In this document: one piece after another, positions 27,912 to 36,175 of the stretch
Position numbering within the stretch: the stretch's first letter is position 1
Layout of the letters: the number at the start of each line of letters is the position of its first letter
DNA from: Neobacillus niacini
Lineage (GTDB): Bacteria > Bacillota > Bacilli > Bacillales > Cytobacillaceae
Direction of reading: 5' to 3'
Length of the DNA stretch: 64,000 nt
Assembly: GCF_030817595.1 (NCBI RefSeq)
Contig: NZ_JAUSZN010000001.1
Coordinates: 1,930,001-1,994,000, forward strand
The notes under the pieces: model-generated
The model's database searches: none
Seen by the model: only the letters and a program-made list of their open reading frames with translations
What the model was told of the DNA's origin: nothing
Position numbers and translations under genes: made by a program

Positions 27912-28880
27912 TTACATGAATCCCAATCTAATTGGCTGACCGCTTATTGCAGATCGATTGGCCGCAAGTGTAACTGTGTGGGTTTTTAAAGAATCTTTGT
28001 AGTCCGATAATATTCCTGTAGGATTACCAGTTCTAACTGCTTCAAGAAATATCTCATTTTCAGCAATATATGGATTAACTTGTTCTTTATGTTCTAATAT
28101 TTGTTTACCTTTAATATCACGTACATGCTCATTACGTAACTCTATTATTCCTTCTTCTGTAAATAAATCCAAGCCGACTTTACTGGTATTTGTCAGAATA
28201 CAAGTATTTGATATGGTCGCTACCATGCCATTCTGCAGCTTCATAGTGACACTGCCAACATCTGGCGCTGTGGTTCCTTCTACCTTTTCCTGCATAATCT
28301 TGCTGCTATAGGCTGCATACACTTCGGTAATATCACCGCACAAGAAACGTAAAAGGTCAACGATATGCGTGGTCTGTTCAACAAATTGTCCCCCTGATTT
28401 AGTTACATCTCTCCACCACGGAACCATCGGCATGTCCCCCATCCAATACCCTAGAGCCATCCCAACTTTACGATCTTGAAGTAATGACAAGGCTTTCTTA
28501 GTGGTTTCTTTATAACGCCAGTGATACCCAACTGAAGTAATGAGACCTTTTTCTTCTATTCTTTTCGCAATTTCAAGCGGCTGTTCATCTATTCCTAAAG
28601 GCTTTTCTACAAAAAATGGAATGTTTCTTTCTATCAAAGCAAATTCAATATCGCCATGAGCCATAGGTGGTACGCAAATATAGACAGCGTCGAGTTTTTG
28701 TTTCTCTAACATTTCATCTACATTTGAATACCCCTTTGCATTTGACCAGTTTCTTGCTTCTTTTTCAGCCTTTTCAATACTTGTTCCACAAAAGGCAGTA
28801 ACCTCTACTCCATCCATATCTCCAAATATAGCCGCATGCGTTTTCGCAAACCAGCCGGTACCAATAATCCCTACTTTCAT
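27912..28880 (-). CDS. Gfo/Idh/MocA family oxidoreductase
   Basis: A 322-residue NAD(P)-dependent dehydrogenase: Rossmann start VGIIGTGWFAKTHAAIF, the EKPLG motif near residue 107, and GGQFVEQTTHIVDLLRFLCG in the substrate domain with the expected active-site histidine. Substrate unknown. It lies 24 bases downstream of lutC and upstream of rhaEW on the same strand and ends in its own terminator, so it is probably the last gene of the lut unit. A role in rhamnose or a related deoxy-sugar pathway is inference. Confidence 0.87.
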   Translation of the reverse strand: MKVGIIGTGWFAKTHAAIFGDMDGVEVTAFCGTSIEKAEKEARNWSNAKGYSNVDEMLEKQKLDAVYICVPPMAHGDIEFALIERNIPFFVEKPLGIDEQPLEIAKRIEEKGLITSVGYHWRYKETTKKALSLLQDRKVGMALGYWMGDMPMVPWWRDVTKSGGQFVEQTTHIVDLLRFLCGDITEVYAAYSSKIMQEKVEGTTAPDVGSVTMKLQNGMVATISNTCILTNTSKVGLDLFTEEGIIELRNEHVRDIKGKQILEHKEQVNPYIAENEIFLEAVRTGNPTGILSDYKDSLKTHTVTLAANRSAISGQPIRLGFM

Positions 28881-28904
28881 GGAAATCGCTCCTTTGTATT
28901 TCGG

Positions 28905-29624
28905 TTATAAATCATTAATCACGATATAAGAAGCCTTTACTGGTCCATGAACACCAACAACCAAATTTAATTCGATATCTGCTGAATTACTTGGTCCGGT
29001 AATAAAATTGATACATGAAGCTACATGACCTGTTTTTTCGTGTATTTCCCTCATTTTTTGTGCAGCTTGTGTCATCCTTGGTACTAGCGAACTTTTTGGA
29101 ATTAGTGCAATATAAGTCGCTGGTAAAAAGCTCACAGTCCTGCCTTTGTCCTGGTCACTGAATAATACAACGGTTCCTGATTCCGCCAATGTGATTTCAC
29201 TAATCGTGATACCGACATTTGCCTTTTCCGCTTTTGTGATATTTTCCGAACCCTTTGTATGATCCCATTCATACACATCATAATCCTGGCTTGGCCATTG
29301 TGTTTTCAGTAATGAGTTAAGACCCCATTTCGAAAACCGTTCATCCTTCCAAGTAACGATGGGACCACCGCCATAATTGGTGACAACTTCGTTAAGGGTG
29401 GATGGCAGATCTTTAAGTTCTGTTTGATATAGGGTAGTATGGATTTTTTTACACTGCTCTGCTAACACTTCTAAAAGCTCATCTTGTGTTGCATCTTTTA
29501 ATACCTCATCCTGTGGTCTAAATTTCCATGTTGGCCGTTCGACCTTAGAGGAAATCCGTGAACGACCAAGCTGGCTGGCAATTTGATTTAAGAATGAATC
29601 ACGATTTTGTATGGTACCAGTCAT
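28905..29624 (-). CDS. lutC: L-lactate utilisation protein LutC
   Basis: A 239-residue LUD-domain protein, third subunit of the LutABC complex that oxidises L-lactate to pyruvate. Conserved segments VGITISEITLAESGTVVLFS and the C-terminal SNSADIELNLVVGVHGP are present. The ATG at 29624 is chosen: it lies one base after the lutB stop codon and has AAAGGGGG upstream inside lutB; a GTG at 29645 would overlap lutB. Confidence 0.93.
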   Translation of the reverse strand: MTGTIQNRDSFLNQIASQLGRSRISSKVERPTWKFRPQDEVLKDATQDELLEVLAEQCKKIHTTLYQTELKDLPSTLNEVVTNYGGGPIVTWKDERFSKWGLNSLLKTQWPSQDYDVYEWDHTKGSENITKAEKANVGITISEITLAESGTVVLFSDQDKGRTVSFLPATYIALIPKSSLVPRMTQAAQKMREIHEKTGHVASCINFITGPSNSADIELNLVVGVHGPVKASYIVINDL

Positions 29625-29625
29625 C

Positions 29626-31050
29626 TTAGTTGCCCCCTTTTTCACGATTGTTAAACCAATCTCTAAATCTCTCTTTATTTGGTGCTGGAAACTCGCGAAT
29701 TTCTGTCCAAGCCTTTAACGGTCCAGGACCCTTAGAGATCTTGTCGCCAGAGGTAAATGGATTCATCGCAGTTGGAGCAATTTTTGAACCAATCTTATAT
29801 AAAATTGGTGACGCTGCACCTAACCCAAATGCCTTCATCGCTAGTTTTTCAGTTATTGGTGCCTTCCCTTCCTTTTCAACAATCACTTCTCTATGCTTGT
29901 GAAGGAGGTTATGCAAAGGAATTTTTACCGGGCAAACTTCCGTACATGCTCCGCAAAGTGTCGAAGCATACGGTAGCTCTTTAAATTCATCATAACCACC
30001 GAGCAGTGGAGAAAGCACAGCCCCTATTGGTCCTGAATAAATAGAACCGTAAGAATGACCACCCACATGTCGATAAACTGGACAAACATTTACACATGCC
30101 GCACAACGAATACATTGCAGGACTGACTGGAATTCTCCCCCTAGGATTTTAGAGCGTCCATTATCAACGATTACAAGGTGGAATTCCTCAGGACCATCCA
30201 CGTCTAGTTCTTCTCTTGGTCCTGTAAGGACGGTAATATAACTCGTTAATTTCTGACCCACAGCACTTCTGGTTAAAAGGGAGACTAATACTTCCATTTC
30301 TTCAAAGGTTGGGACAATGCGTTCCATGCCCATAACGGTAATCTGTGTTTTTGGTAAGGCGGTAACTAAATCAGCATTCCCTTCGTTTGTTACTAAACTA
30401 AAGGAGCCTGTTTCAGCCACTGCAAAGTTACACCCGGTAATGCCAATATCGGCTGACAAATATTCTTCTCTCAGCATTTCCCGTGCATGCCAGGCCAATT
30501 CTTCTGGCTTTGAAGTTTTCGTGTAGCCAAGTTTGTCAGTAAACACATCGCGAATTTGTTCTTTGTTTTTATGTAACGCCGGCACCACAATATGCGATGG
30601 CGGGTCATGATCATCGACTTGAAGAATGTATTCACCAAGGTCGGTTTCAATGACCTCACAGCCTTCCTGTTCCAAAGCAGCATTTAAGCTGATTTCCTCG
30701 GTTACCATCGATTTTGATTTTACAATCTTTTTCGCGTTTTTCTGCCTTACAACTTCTCGAATATAGTCATTTGCCTCTTCTTTTGTTTGGGCAAAAAATA
30801 CATGCCCTCCTCTTTTTGCAACATTTTCACTAAGTTGCTCAAGATAATAATCTAAGTTTTCAAGAACATGCTGGCGAATTTCTTCTCCATGTGAGCGCCA
30901 GTCCTCCCAGTTTCCCAGTTCCTCCGTCACAAGGCGCCGTTTTACACCCATTCCATCCTGTGCACCAGAAACGGCCCCACGCATAAAATCATCATGAATC
31001 CCTTTATCGACACGGTCCTTAAATTGTTCATTGCCTATTTTCATGGCCAT
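29626..31050 (-). CDS. lutB: L-lactate utilisation iron-sulfur protein LutB
   Basis: A 474-residue protein: N-terminal LUD domain (about 60-300) and two 4Fe-4S clusters in [16 protein letters not shown] and [14 protein letters not shown], followed by a C-terminal helical tail. It is the central electron-transfer subunit of LutABC. In other Bacillus genomes lutA and lutB are nearly adjacent; here 379 bases of tandem repeats separate them. Confidence 0.95.
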   Translation of the reverse strand: MAMKIGNEQFKDRVDKGIHDDFMRGAVSGAQDGMGVKRRLVTEELGNWEDWRSHGEEIRQHVLENLDYYLEQLSENVAKRGGHVFFAQTKEEANDYIREVVRQKNAKKIVKSKSMVTEEISLNAALEQEGCEVIETDLGEYILQVDDHDPPSHIVVPALHKNKEQIRDVFTDKLGYTKTSKPEELAWHAREMLREEYLSADIGITGCNFAVAETGSFSLVTNEGNADLVTALPKTQITVMGMERIVPTFEEMEVLVSLLTRSAVGQKLTSYITVLTGPREELDVDGPEEFHLVIVDNGRSKILGGEFQSVLQCIRCAACVNVCPVYRHVGGHSYGSIYSGPIGAVLSPLLGGYDEFKELPYASTLCGACTEVCPVKIPLHNLLHKHREVIVEKEGKAPITEKLAMKAFGLGAASPILYKIGSKIAPTAMNPFTSGDKISKGPGPLKAWTEIREFPAPNKERFRDWFNNREKGGN

Positions 31051-31094
31051 TCGTTATTCACCCATCCTTCGTATAAAACGCTTCGTTACCTATT

Positions 31095-31400
31095 GGTCTC
31101 ATGAACACTCTATGAGGCCACTTTTTCTTTTTTTCGCTTCATTTGGGTCTCATGAACACTCTATGAGACCTCTTTTTTCTTTTTTTAGCTACTTTTGGGT
31201 CTCATGAACACTCTATGAGACCTCTTTTTTCTTTTTTAGCTACTTTTGGGTCTCATGAACGCTTTATGAGGCCACTTTTTTCTTTTTTCGCTTCATTTGG
31301 GTCTCATGAACGCTTTATGGGACCTCTTTTTTCTTTTTTTAGCTTCATATGGGTCTCATGAACGCTTTATGAGGCAACTTTTTACTACTTCTGCCTTGGT
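31095..31400. repeat. six tandem 51-52-bp palindromic repeats between lutA and lutB
   Basis: Units begin at 31095, 31146, 31198, 31249, 31300 and 31352. Each has the arms GGTCTCAT / ATGAGACC around a 9-base loop (GAACACTCT or GAACGCTTT), then a T-rich stretch with a CTTTTTTC core and a short GCTTCATTT or GCTACTTTT linker. On the plus strand each unit looks like an intrinsic terminator; on the lut transcript strand the A tract comes before the stem. The gap 31051-31429 contains nothing else. Confidence 0.9.
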
Positions 31401-31429
31401 TATGTGCTCATGATCAATCTATAAGCTAA

Positions 31430-32146
31430 TCAACGACTATTTAACACCTCAGCAATATGTAACACCTTTATCGGCTTACCTTTCCGATCAATCCGTCCGC
31501 CAATATTCATAAGACAGCCGGCGTCAGCACCAATTAGATAATCTGCACCTGTATCTTCAACATGGCAAACTTTCTCATCGACCATTTGCTCTGATATCTG
31601 TGCCATTTTAACCGAAAAGGTTCCACCAAAGCCGCAGCACTGTTCTTTTCCAGGAAGTTCAGTAAAGTTAAGCCCCTTTACATTTTTCAATAGAATCATA
31701 GGAGCTTCCTTTACTCCCAGCAATCTTGTCATATGACAGGAGGTGTGGTAGGTAGCATGTCCTTCCAATTTTGCTCCCACATCTTCAACCTTCAAAACAT
31801 CCACAATAAATTGTGTTAGTTCATACGTTTTCTCCGCTAACTTCTTAGCTTTTGGTTCCCAAACAGGGTCCCCTTTAAAAACATGAGGATACTCATGAAA
31901 CATAAAAGCACATGAACCTGATGGCGAAACGACATATTCCGCATTCTGAAAGGTATCAATCATCCTTTTCATCGCTTCTTTGGACTCTTTTGTATATCCA
32001 CTATTATAAGCAGGCTGCCCGCAGCACACCTGTGATTCTGGGAATTCAATCTCACACCCTAGTCTCTCTAGAAGCTCAACCGTTGCTTTACCAACATTGC
32101 TTTGAAACATATCAACAAGGCATGTTGCAAATAAACTTACCTTCAT
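31430..32146 (-). CDS. lutA: L-lactate utilisation protein LutA
   Basis: A 238-residue protein with two CCG (cysteine-rich) domains: [11 protein letters not shown] near residue 41 and CCGFGGTF near residue 166, and conserved SCAFM and [11 protein letters not shown] segments. This is LutA, partner of LutB and LutC in L-lactate oxidation. Start ATG follows AAGGGGATGG. First gene of the lut operon, with the promoter block shared with rhaEW. Confidence 0.94.
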   Translation of the reverse strand: MKVSLFATCLVDMFQSNVGKATVELLERLGCEIEFPESQVCCGQPAYNSGYTKESKEAMKRMIDTFQNAEYVVSPSGSCAFMFHEYPHVFKGDPVWEPKAKKLAEKTYELTQFIVDVLKVEDVGAKLEGHATYHTSCHMTRLLGVKEAPMILLKNVKGLNFTELPGKEQCCGFGGTFSVKMAQISEQMVDEKVCHVEDTGADYLIGADAGCLMNIGGRIDRKGKPIKVLHIAEVLNSR

Positions 32147-32192
32147 CTTTTTCCATCCCCTTGCTCAATCGGAACTAATTTTTATTTGCTTT

Positions 32193-32228
32193 TGTTTTAT
32201 TATAATATATGTTTGTTTATTTTTGAAT
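32193..32228 (-). promoter_or_regulatory. lutA promoter/operator, 36-bp block shared with rhaEW
   Basis: The 36 bases are identical to 27787-27822 and lie 47 bases before the lutA start, nearly the same distance as at rhaEW. Read on the minus strand they give TTCAAA, 17 bases, TATAAT, with AATAAACAAACATA in the spacer as a probable operator. Flanking bases differ, so this is a conserved functional block and not a long duplication. Confidence 0.75.
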
Positions 32229-32257
32229 CTAGTTGAAAAAATTTTCCTAAAAATAAA

Positions 32258-32287
32258 AAAGAGTAAGCTCTTAAAAGCTTACTCTTT
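32258..32287 (-). terminator. terminator of the PTS IIA gene
   Basis: Perfect 12-bp stem AAAGAGTAAGCT / AGCTTACTCTTT with a 6-base loop, followed on the minus strand by TTTATTTTT. Located just after the IIA stop codon and before the lutA promoter. Confidence 0.88.
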
Positions 32288-32301
32288 CAGCAAATGATAA
32301 A

Positions 32302-32769
32302 TTATTTAATAATTTTTACACCTTGATCTTCAATTACGACCTTTTCATTCTCTGACAAATTAGTAAAGATGACAGGTGTAATAATGGAAGTAACTTTTTC
32401 TTTAATAAATTCAAAGTCAGCTTCGAGCAGCTTTTGACCTTTTTTGACACGTTCACCGTCATTTACAAATGAAGTAAAGCCTTCTCCGTTTAGAGATACT
32501 GTTTCAAGACCAACATGAATCAATATTTCTCTGCCATCAGTAGACTTTACGCTAACTGCATGTTTGGTAGGAAATACACTGATTACTTCACCATCTACCG
32601 GAGATACGACCGTGCCGTTTGTCGGTTTAACAGCAAAGCCATCGCCAATCATTTTCTGTGAAAATACTGGATCAGGAACGACATCTAAAGGAACGATTTC
32701 TCCTTCCAATGGCTGCATAATTGTTGTTTCCACTTCTGACTTTTTACCTTTGAAAAAATTTTTAAACAT
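32302..32769 (-). CDS. PTS glucose-family EIIA component
   Basis: A 155-residue stand-alone EIIA of the glucose (Crr-like) family. It has the phospho-His in EILIHVGLETV and the second conserved His in FPTKHAVSV, with the usual GxVVSPVDGEVI start of the beta sandwich. It passes phosphate from HPr to an EIIBC protein encoded elsewhere. Single gene with its own terminator; ribosome site AAGGCGGT. Confidence 0.93.
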   Translation of the reverse strand: MFKNFFKGKKSEVETTIMQPLEGEIVPLDVVPDPVFSQKMIGDGFAVKPTNGTVVSPVDGEVISVFPTKHAVSVKSTDGREILIHVGLETVSLNGEGFTSFVNDGERVKKGQKLLEADFEFIKEKVTSIITPVIFTNLSENEKVVIEDQGVKIIK

Positions 32770-32952
32770 ATAAGATACCGCCTTTTTGTATACTAGTGAT
32801 AACTTTTAGAACTTAAGTTATTTATTTTTATTATTTTCACCTAATTTTATTCATTTATCAAACCATACGCATAAAATAGTTTTTTTAAAATTTTCTGATT
32901 TTTCCCTCAAAAAAATCAATCCGCATGAGATGATTGTACGGACATTAAGTCT

Positions 32953-33306
32953 TTATGAAGCTATTTTATCAAAACTGCTACATAGGTTCTTTAATGTGTA
33001 TACTCTCGCTGTTACAATAAATAATTCATTGTAGTTATTTTTCACGTATTCATCAATGATAGAAATACCTTTCCGGAATTGTTCCACTAAATATAGTGTG
33101 TATTTTTCATTCCAATCAAACTGGTTTATTCTGATTAATTCATCTGCTACTATTTGAAACTTATATTCTTCCATAAGATATTTAATTTGCAATAATTTAT
33201 TGTTTTCAATTCTAAAGTGGTTTGTATCTCTTTGATTTTGAACAAATTTTATAAAACCAATAATATTTTCTGCCAGGATAATCGCTTTTTGCATTTCGGG
33301 CTGCAT
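32953..33306 (-). CDS. hypothetical protein (117 aa)
   Basis: Not recognised. The 117-residue protein is predicted largely helical, with no signal peptide or metal motif. A very good ribosome site (GAGGAGAGGA) supports translation. It lies between two other minus-strand small genes of unknown function. Confidence 0.6.
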   Translation of the reverse strand: MQPEMQKAIILAENIIGFIKFVQNQRDTNHFRIENNKLLQIKYLMEEYKFQIVADELIRINQFDWNEKYTLYLVEQFRKGISIIDEYVKNNYNELFIVTARVYTLKNLCSSFDKIAS

Positions 33307-33400
33307 TCTATCCTCTCCTCATTGTCTAAACATAAAATAATTACTATAGAAAGTGTATGTTTTGGAATATAAGATGACACCATTGATTTGGTAACAAGAA

Positions 33401-33583
33401 TCACTCGTTGATCCTCGACCTTTTTCTGGCTTTGAATTTTTCATATTTTGAGGGCTGAATTTGTGAATACAAGGCATTAATTGAGGCTCTAACACTTGAA
33501 CAATAACCACAATTTAAACATTTACCGTCTACAAACAATCTTAAGTTCCTACACTCAGGACATTTTACTATTTCCCTAGACAT
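33401..33583 (-). CDS. small zinc-ribbon protein (60 aa)
   Basis: A 60-residue basic protein with CPEC near residue 8 and CLNCGYC near residue 23, a pattern of two Cys pairs typical of a zinc ribbon. The start ATG at 33583 has AAGGAG 11 bases upstream; a GTG at 33592 is possible. Function unknown; nucleic-acid binding is a common role for such proteins but is not shown here. Confidence 0.55.
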   Translation of the reverse strand: MSREIVKCPECRNLRLFVDGKCLNCGYCSSVRASINALYSQIQPSKYEKFKARKRSRINE

Positions 33584-33740
33584 CCCCTTCACCGCTCCTT
33601 TACTGCTAATAGTCCTATTTTATGAAGGGATGATTGAATATATATTTTTGGTGAGCTAGAATAACAAAAAATAAATTGTTGAGTGTATGCAAACAAAGAA
33701 TCCATGCCCCTGACTACTTTCTCCAGGTTTTATAAAAACC

Positions 33741-33779
33741 CCCCCTTGAATCATGTTCATTCACTATGATTCAAGGGGG
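33741..33779 (-). terminator. terminator of the DUF4145 gene
   Basis: Perfect 14-bp stem CCCCCTTGAATCAT / ATGATTCAAGGGGG with an 11-base loop, followed by GGTTTTTAT on the minus strand. Confidence 0.88.
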
Positions 33780-33783
33780 TTGA

Positions 33784-34473
33784 TTAGTTAAATTTTTTTG
33801 CGATTTTGTTGTGTGTCAGTTCAATTTTTCCGGGCAAGACAAAAAGATATTCAATGAGGCTTTCCAATAAATCCATTAATAAAGCAGTAGTCTCATAATC
33901 CATTTCGTTTTCTAATTCAAGCATCCGATGTAAGGATCCATCAGTTGCGAGCAGGTGGCTTAAAGATTGGATTGGCTTTGCCAGGTCAACTTGATTTGGG
34001 AGGATTTCAAGCTGTTGCGATAAAGGCTGTCCTTTACTTTTTTCTTTTAGAAAATGTTTTAGGATACTTTCAATGACACGTTTAGACATTACGGCAGTAG
34101 CTGAATTTTCTCTAGATTCAAATACATTTATCGCTGAACGATAAGCTCTAATAAGGTCTTTTGGTATATTAGGGAGACTTTCTAAATGATTAATAAGATG
34201 TTTTGAAGCTTGGATGTCATAAATATATGTATCAGCATGTTCATTTTGCTCATCCTGACCATCCTTCGTCATAATAATAAATACCGTTGATTTTTTACAC
34301 GTAGGACAACTGGACTCTGTGAGCAATCCATTCTTGCTGCTTTGGAAGTTTGCATTAATCATAAATTCCGTTATATTTCTGCATTGAGGGCACTCACTTT
34401 GTATGCTCTTGGGTATTTTCACATTTCCATAACGAATGTAAGAATTGACGGAACCAGGATTGATCCTTCTCAT
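33784..34473 (-). CDS. DUF4145 domain protein with zinc-ribbon N terminus
   Basis: A 229-residue protein: residues about 28-65 carry two Cys pairs (CPQC and CPTC) that probably bind zinc, and the helical part from about 85 to 220 resembles DUF4145 (ALESLPNIPKDLIRAYRSA-like block, then RVIESILKHFLKEK). DUF4145 domains occur in restriction and other defence proteins but also in lone housekeeping-like genes such as this. No defence neighbours are present, so I assign no function. Confidence 0.7.
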   Translation of the reverse strand: MRRINPGSVNSYIRYGNVKIPKSIQSECPQCRNITEFMINANFQSSKNGLLTESSCPTCKKSTVFIIMTKDGQDEQNEHADTYIYDIQASKHLINHLESLPNIPKDLIRAYRSAINVFESRENSATAVMSKRVIESILKHFLKEKSKGQPLSQQLEILPNQVDLAKPIQSLSHLLATDGSLHRMLELENEMDYETTALLMDLLESLIEYLFVLPGKIELTHNKIAKKFN

Positions 34474-34624
34474 ACCTTAGCCTCCCTACTTTTCCACTTT
34501 ATGTAAATACATTTTTTTGATTTACTCTAGACTTTGTTAGTTTTCCCCTAAAAAGAAAAATCATGTTGTATTCGGACAAGCATAAGATGAAATAACTATC
34601 TTTTTGCTGAAAGGACTGCTCAGC

Positions 34625-35542
34625 ATGACTAATTTTAGGTTAAAGTTAACTGCATCACTGTATGCATTGATGGCGATTAGTTTTTGGGGAGTATCATTTG
34701 TATCGACTAAAGCTGTACTTGGAAAGCTGGATCCTTATTCATTACTTGTTATTCGGTTTGGAATTGGGGCCATATTTTTGCTGTTGCTTCTGCTATTACA
34801 ACGCCATCGTCTGCAAATATCTATTAAGTATGTTCCTCATTTAATGGTACTAGGCATTCTTGGGGTTTTTGTTCATCAGGTACTCCAGGCAACCGCCTTG
34901 TTAACAATAAATGCTTCTGCTGCTGGTTGGCTCATATCGTTTTCACCCGTCTTTACCGTGATTCTCTCCATGCTTTTTTTGCATGAAAAGTTAAGTATTA
35001 CAAAGGCTGTTGGGATGGTAATGGCGATAACGGGTGTACTTATTATATCAAGTACAAGAAGTGGACAATCCTTTCAGGTTGCCATCAATTTAGGATTTCT
35101 CCTAATGATCCTTAGCACGTTAAACTGGGCAGTTTACTCAGTACTTGTAAAAAGTTTAAAAATTCCTTATCCCCCTCTTGTTGTAACATTTTATATGTGT
35201 TTATTAGGATTGATTCTTACTACACCTTTTATTCTTCGCAATAGAGGCTGGGGAGACCTTTCCTTGTTAAACTATTCAGAATGGGCACATTTGTTGTTTC
35301 TTGGTGTCTTTGTATCGGGTATTGCTTATTGGTATTGGGGGAAAGCATTAGAGGTCCTAGAGGCATCAAAGGTTTCCATGTTTCTCTATTTGGAGCCCAT
35401 TGCGACTTTAATTGCGGCAGTTCTGCTTTTGAAGGAAAAAGTTTTACTCATAAGTGCTACGGGAGGAATCATAATTATTATTGGAGTGATTATTGTTAAC
35501 GGTCAGCTTGTGCCTATGTTGTGGCGTTTATTAAAGAAATAA
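34625..35542 (+). CDS. EamA/DMT family transporter
   Basis: A 305-residue membrane protein with ten predicted transmembrane helices in two EamA repeats (about 10-140 and 155-290); LYALMAISFWGVSFVSTKAV and the C-terminal LEPIATLIAAVLLLKEK are typical. Members export amino acids or metabolites. Start ATG at 34625 follows AAAGGACT. It precedes the cysteine dioxygenase gene by 22 bases, so a joint role in sulfur amino acid handling is possible. Confidence 0.88.
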   Translation: MTNFRLKLTASLYALMAISFWGVSFVSTKAVLGKLDPYSLLVIRFGIGAIFLLLLLLLQRHRLQISIKYVPHLMVLGILGVFVHQVLQATALLTINASAAGWLISFSPVFTVILSMLFLHEKLSITKAVGMVMAITGVLIISSTRSGQSFQVAINLGFLLMILSTLNWAVYSVLVKSLKIPYPPLVVTFYMCLLGLILTTPFILRNRGWGDLSLLNYSEWAHLLFLGVFVSGIAYWYWGKALEVLEASKVSMFLYLEPIATLIAAVLLLKEKVLLISATGGIIIIIGVIIVNGQLVPMLWRLLKK

Positions 35543-35564
35543 CGGCAATCGGAGGAGAGCTTTT

Positions 35565-36122
35565 ATGACTTTAACAGCTAAGATTAAGAATGTATTAGAT
35601 CCCTTAAAAAGTCCATCTAAAGCCGACCTGAAAAATGCATTGTTACAAATTGATATGAACCTCGATGATCTTGCACAGTTGCCAGAACCTTCTGAAGGGA
35701 AGCCTTACAATCGAAAACTTCTATATAAAAATGAAGAAGTCGAGCTTCTTGTGATGAATTGGTCTCAGTTAGAGTGCGCCCCTCATGATCATGGCAATTC
35801 TCACGGCTGGATCCAAGTAATCTCCGGTACTTCCCTTAATTCTGTTTATGAAGTTAAAGGTGACAGCTTACCTAAAGAATTGTTTTATCAGTATCACCAT
35901 AAAGGACAATATTTTTATGCTCCAAAAAAGGCAGTCCATAAAATGAAAGCCTCAAATCATACTGATATGGTAACCCTCCATCTATATTCCCCGCCCATAT
36001 CCGGGATGAGGGTCTATGACTTAGAAAAATGTGCAGCATGCGTTGTTTCGGATGATTGCGGGGCATGGTGGCCCGATGAACAAAATCAGAAGCTAAAAGA
36101 GATAAAATTAAGTAAAAAGTAA
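35565..36122 (+). CDS. cysteine dioxygenase family protein
   Basis: A 185-residue cupin of the cysteine dioxygenase type I family, which oxidises cysteine to cysteine sulfinate. The iron-binding HxH is in CAPHDHGNSHGW and the third histidine in TLHLYSPP. A Cys/Trp-rich C-terminal segment (CAACVVSDDCGAWW) extends the usual 160-residue bacterial form. Strong ribosome site CGGAGGAGAG. Co-transcribed with the DMT transporter and closed by a bidirectional terminator. Confidence 0.88.
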   Translation: MTLTAKIKNVLDPLKSPSKADLKNALLQIDMNLDDLAQLPEPSEGKPYNRKLLYKNEEVELLVMNWSQLECAPHDHGNSHGWIQVISGTSLNSVYEVKGDSLPKELFYQYHHKGQYFYAPKKAVHKMKASNHTDMVTLHLYSPPISGMRVYDLEKCAACVVSDDCGAWWPDEQNQKLKEIKLSKK

Positions 36123-36159
36123 ACACCCTGAGACCTTATTTCAAGGTCTCAGGGTGTTT
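36121..36159. terminator. bidirectional terminator
   Basis: Perfect 17-bp stem AAACACCCTGAGACCTT / AAGGTCTCAGGGTGTTT with a 5-base loop between the convergent dioxygenase and sensor kinase genes; T runs follow in both directions. Confidence 0.9.
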
Positions 36160-36175
36160 TGAATTTTTTTTATAA

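Noticed and set aside
31095..31400. Possible CRISPR array between lutA and lutB
   Set aside because: Units are contiguous near-identical copies of 51-52 bp; there are no unique spacers and no cas genes.
33319..33510. 63-codon minus-strand frame overlapping the zinc-ribbon gene
   Set aside because: It overlaps the zinc-ribbon gene, which has the Cys pairs and the better ribosome site, in another frame.
33784..34473. DUF4145 protein as part of a defence system
   Set aside because: No restriction, nuclease or toxin gene adjoins it; neighbours are small unknowns and a transporter.
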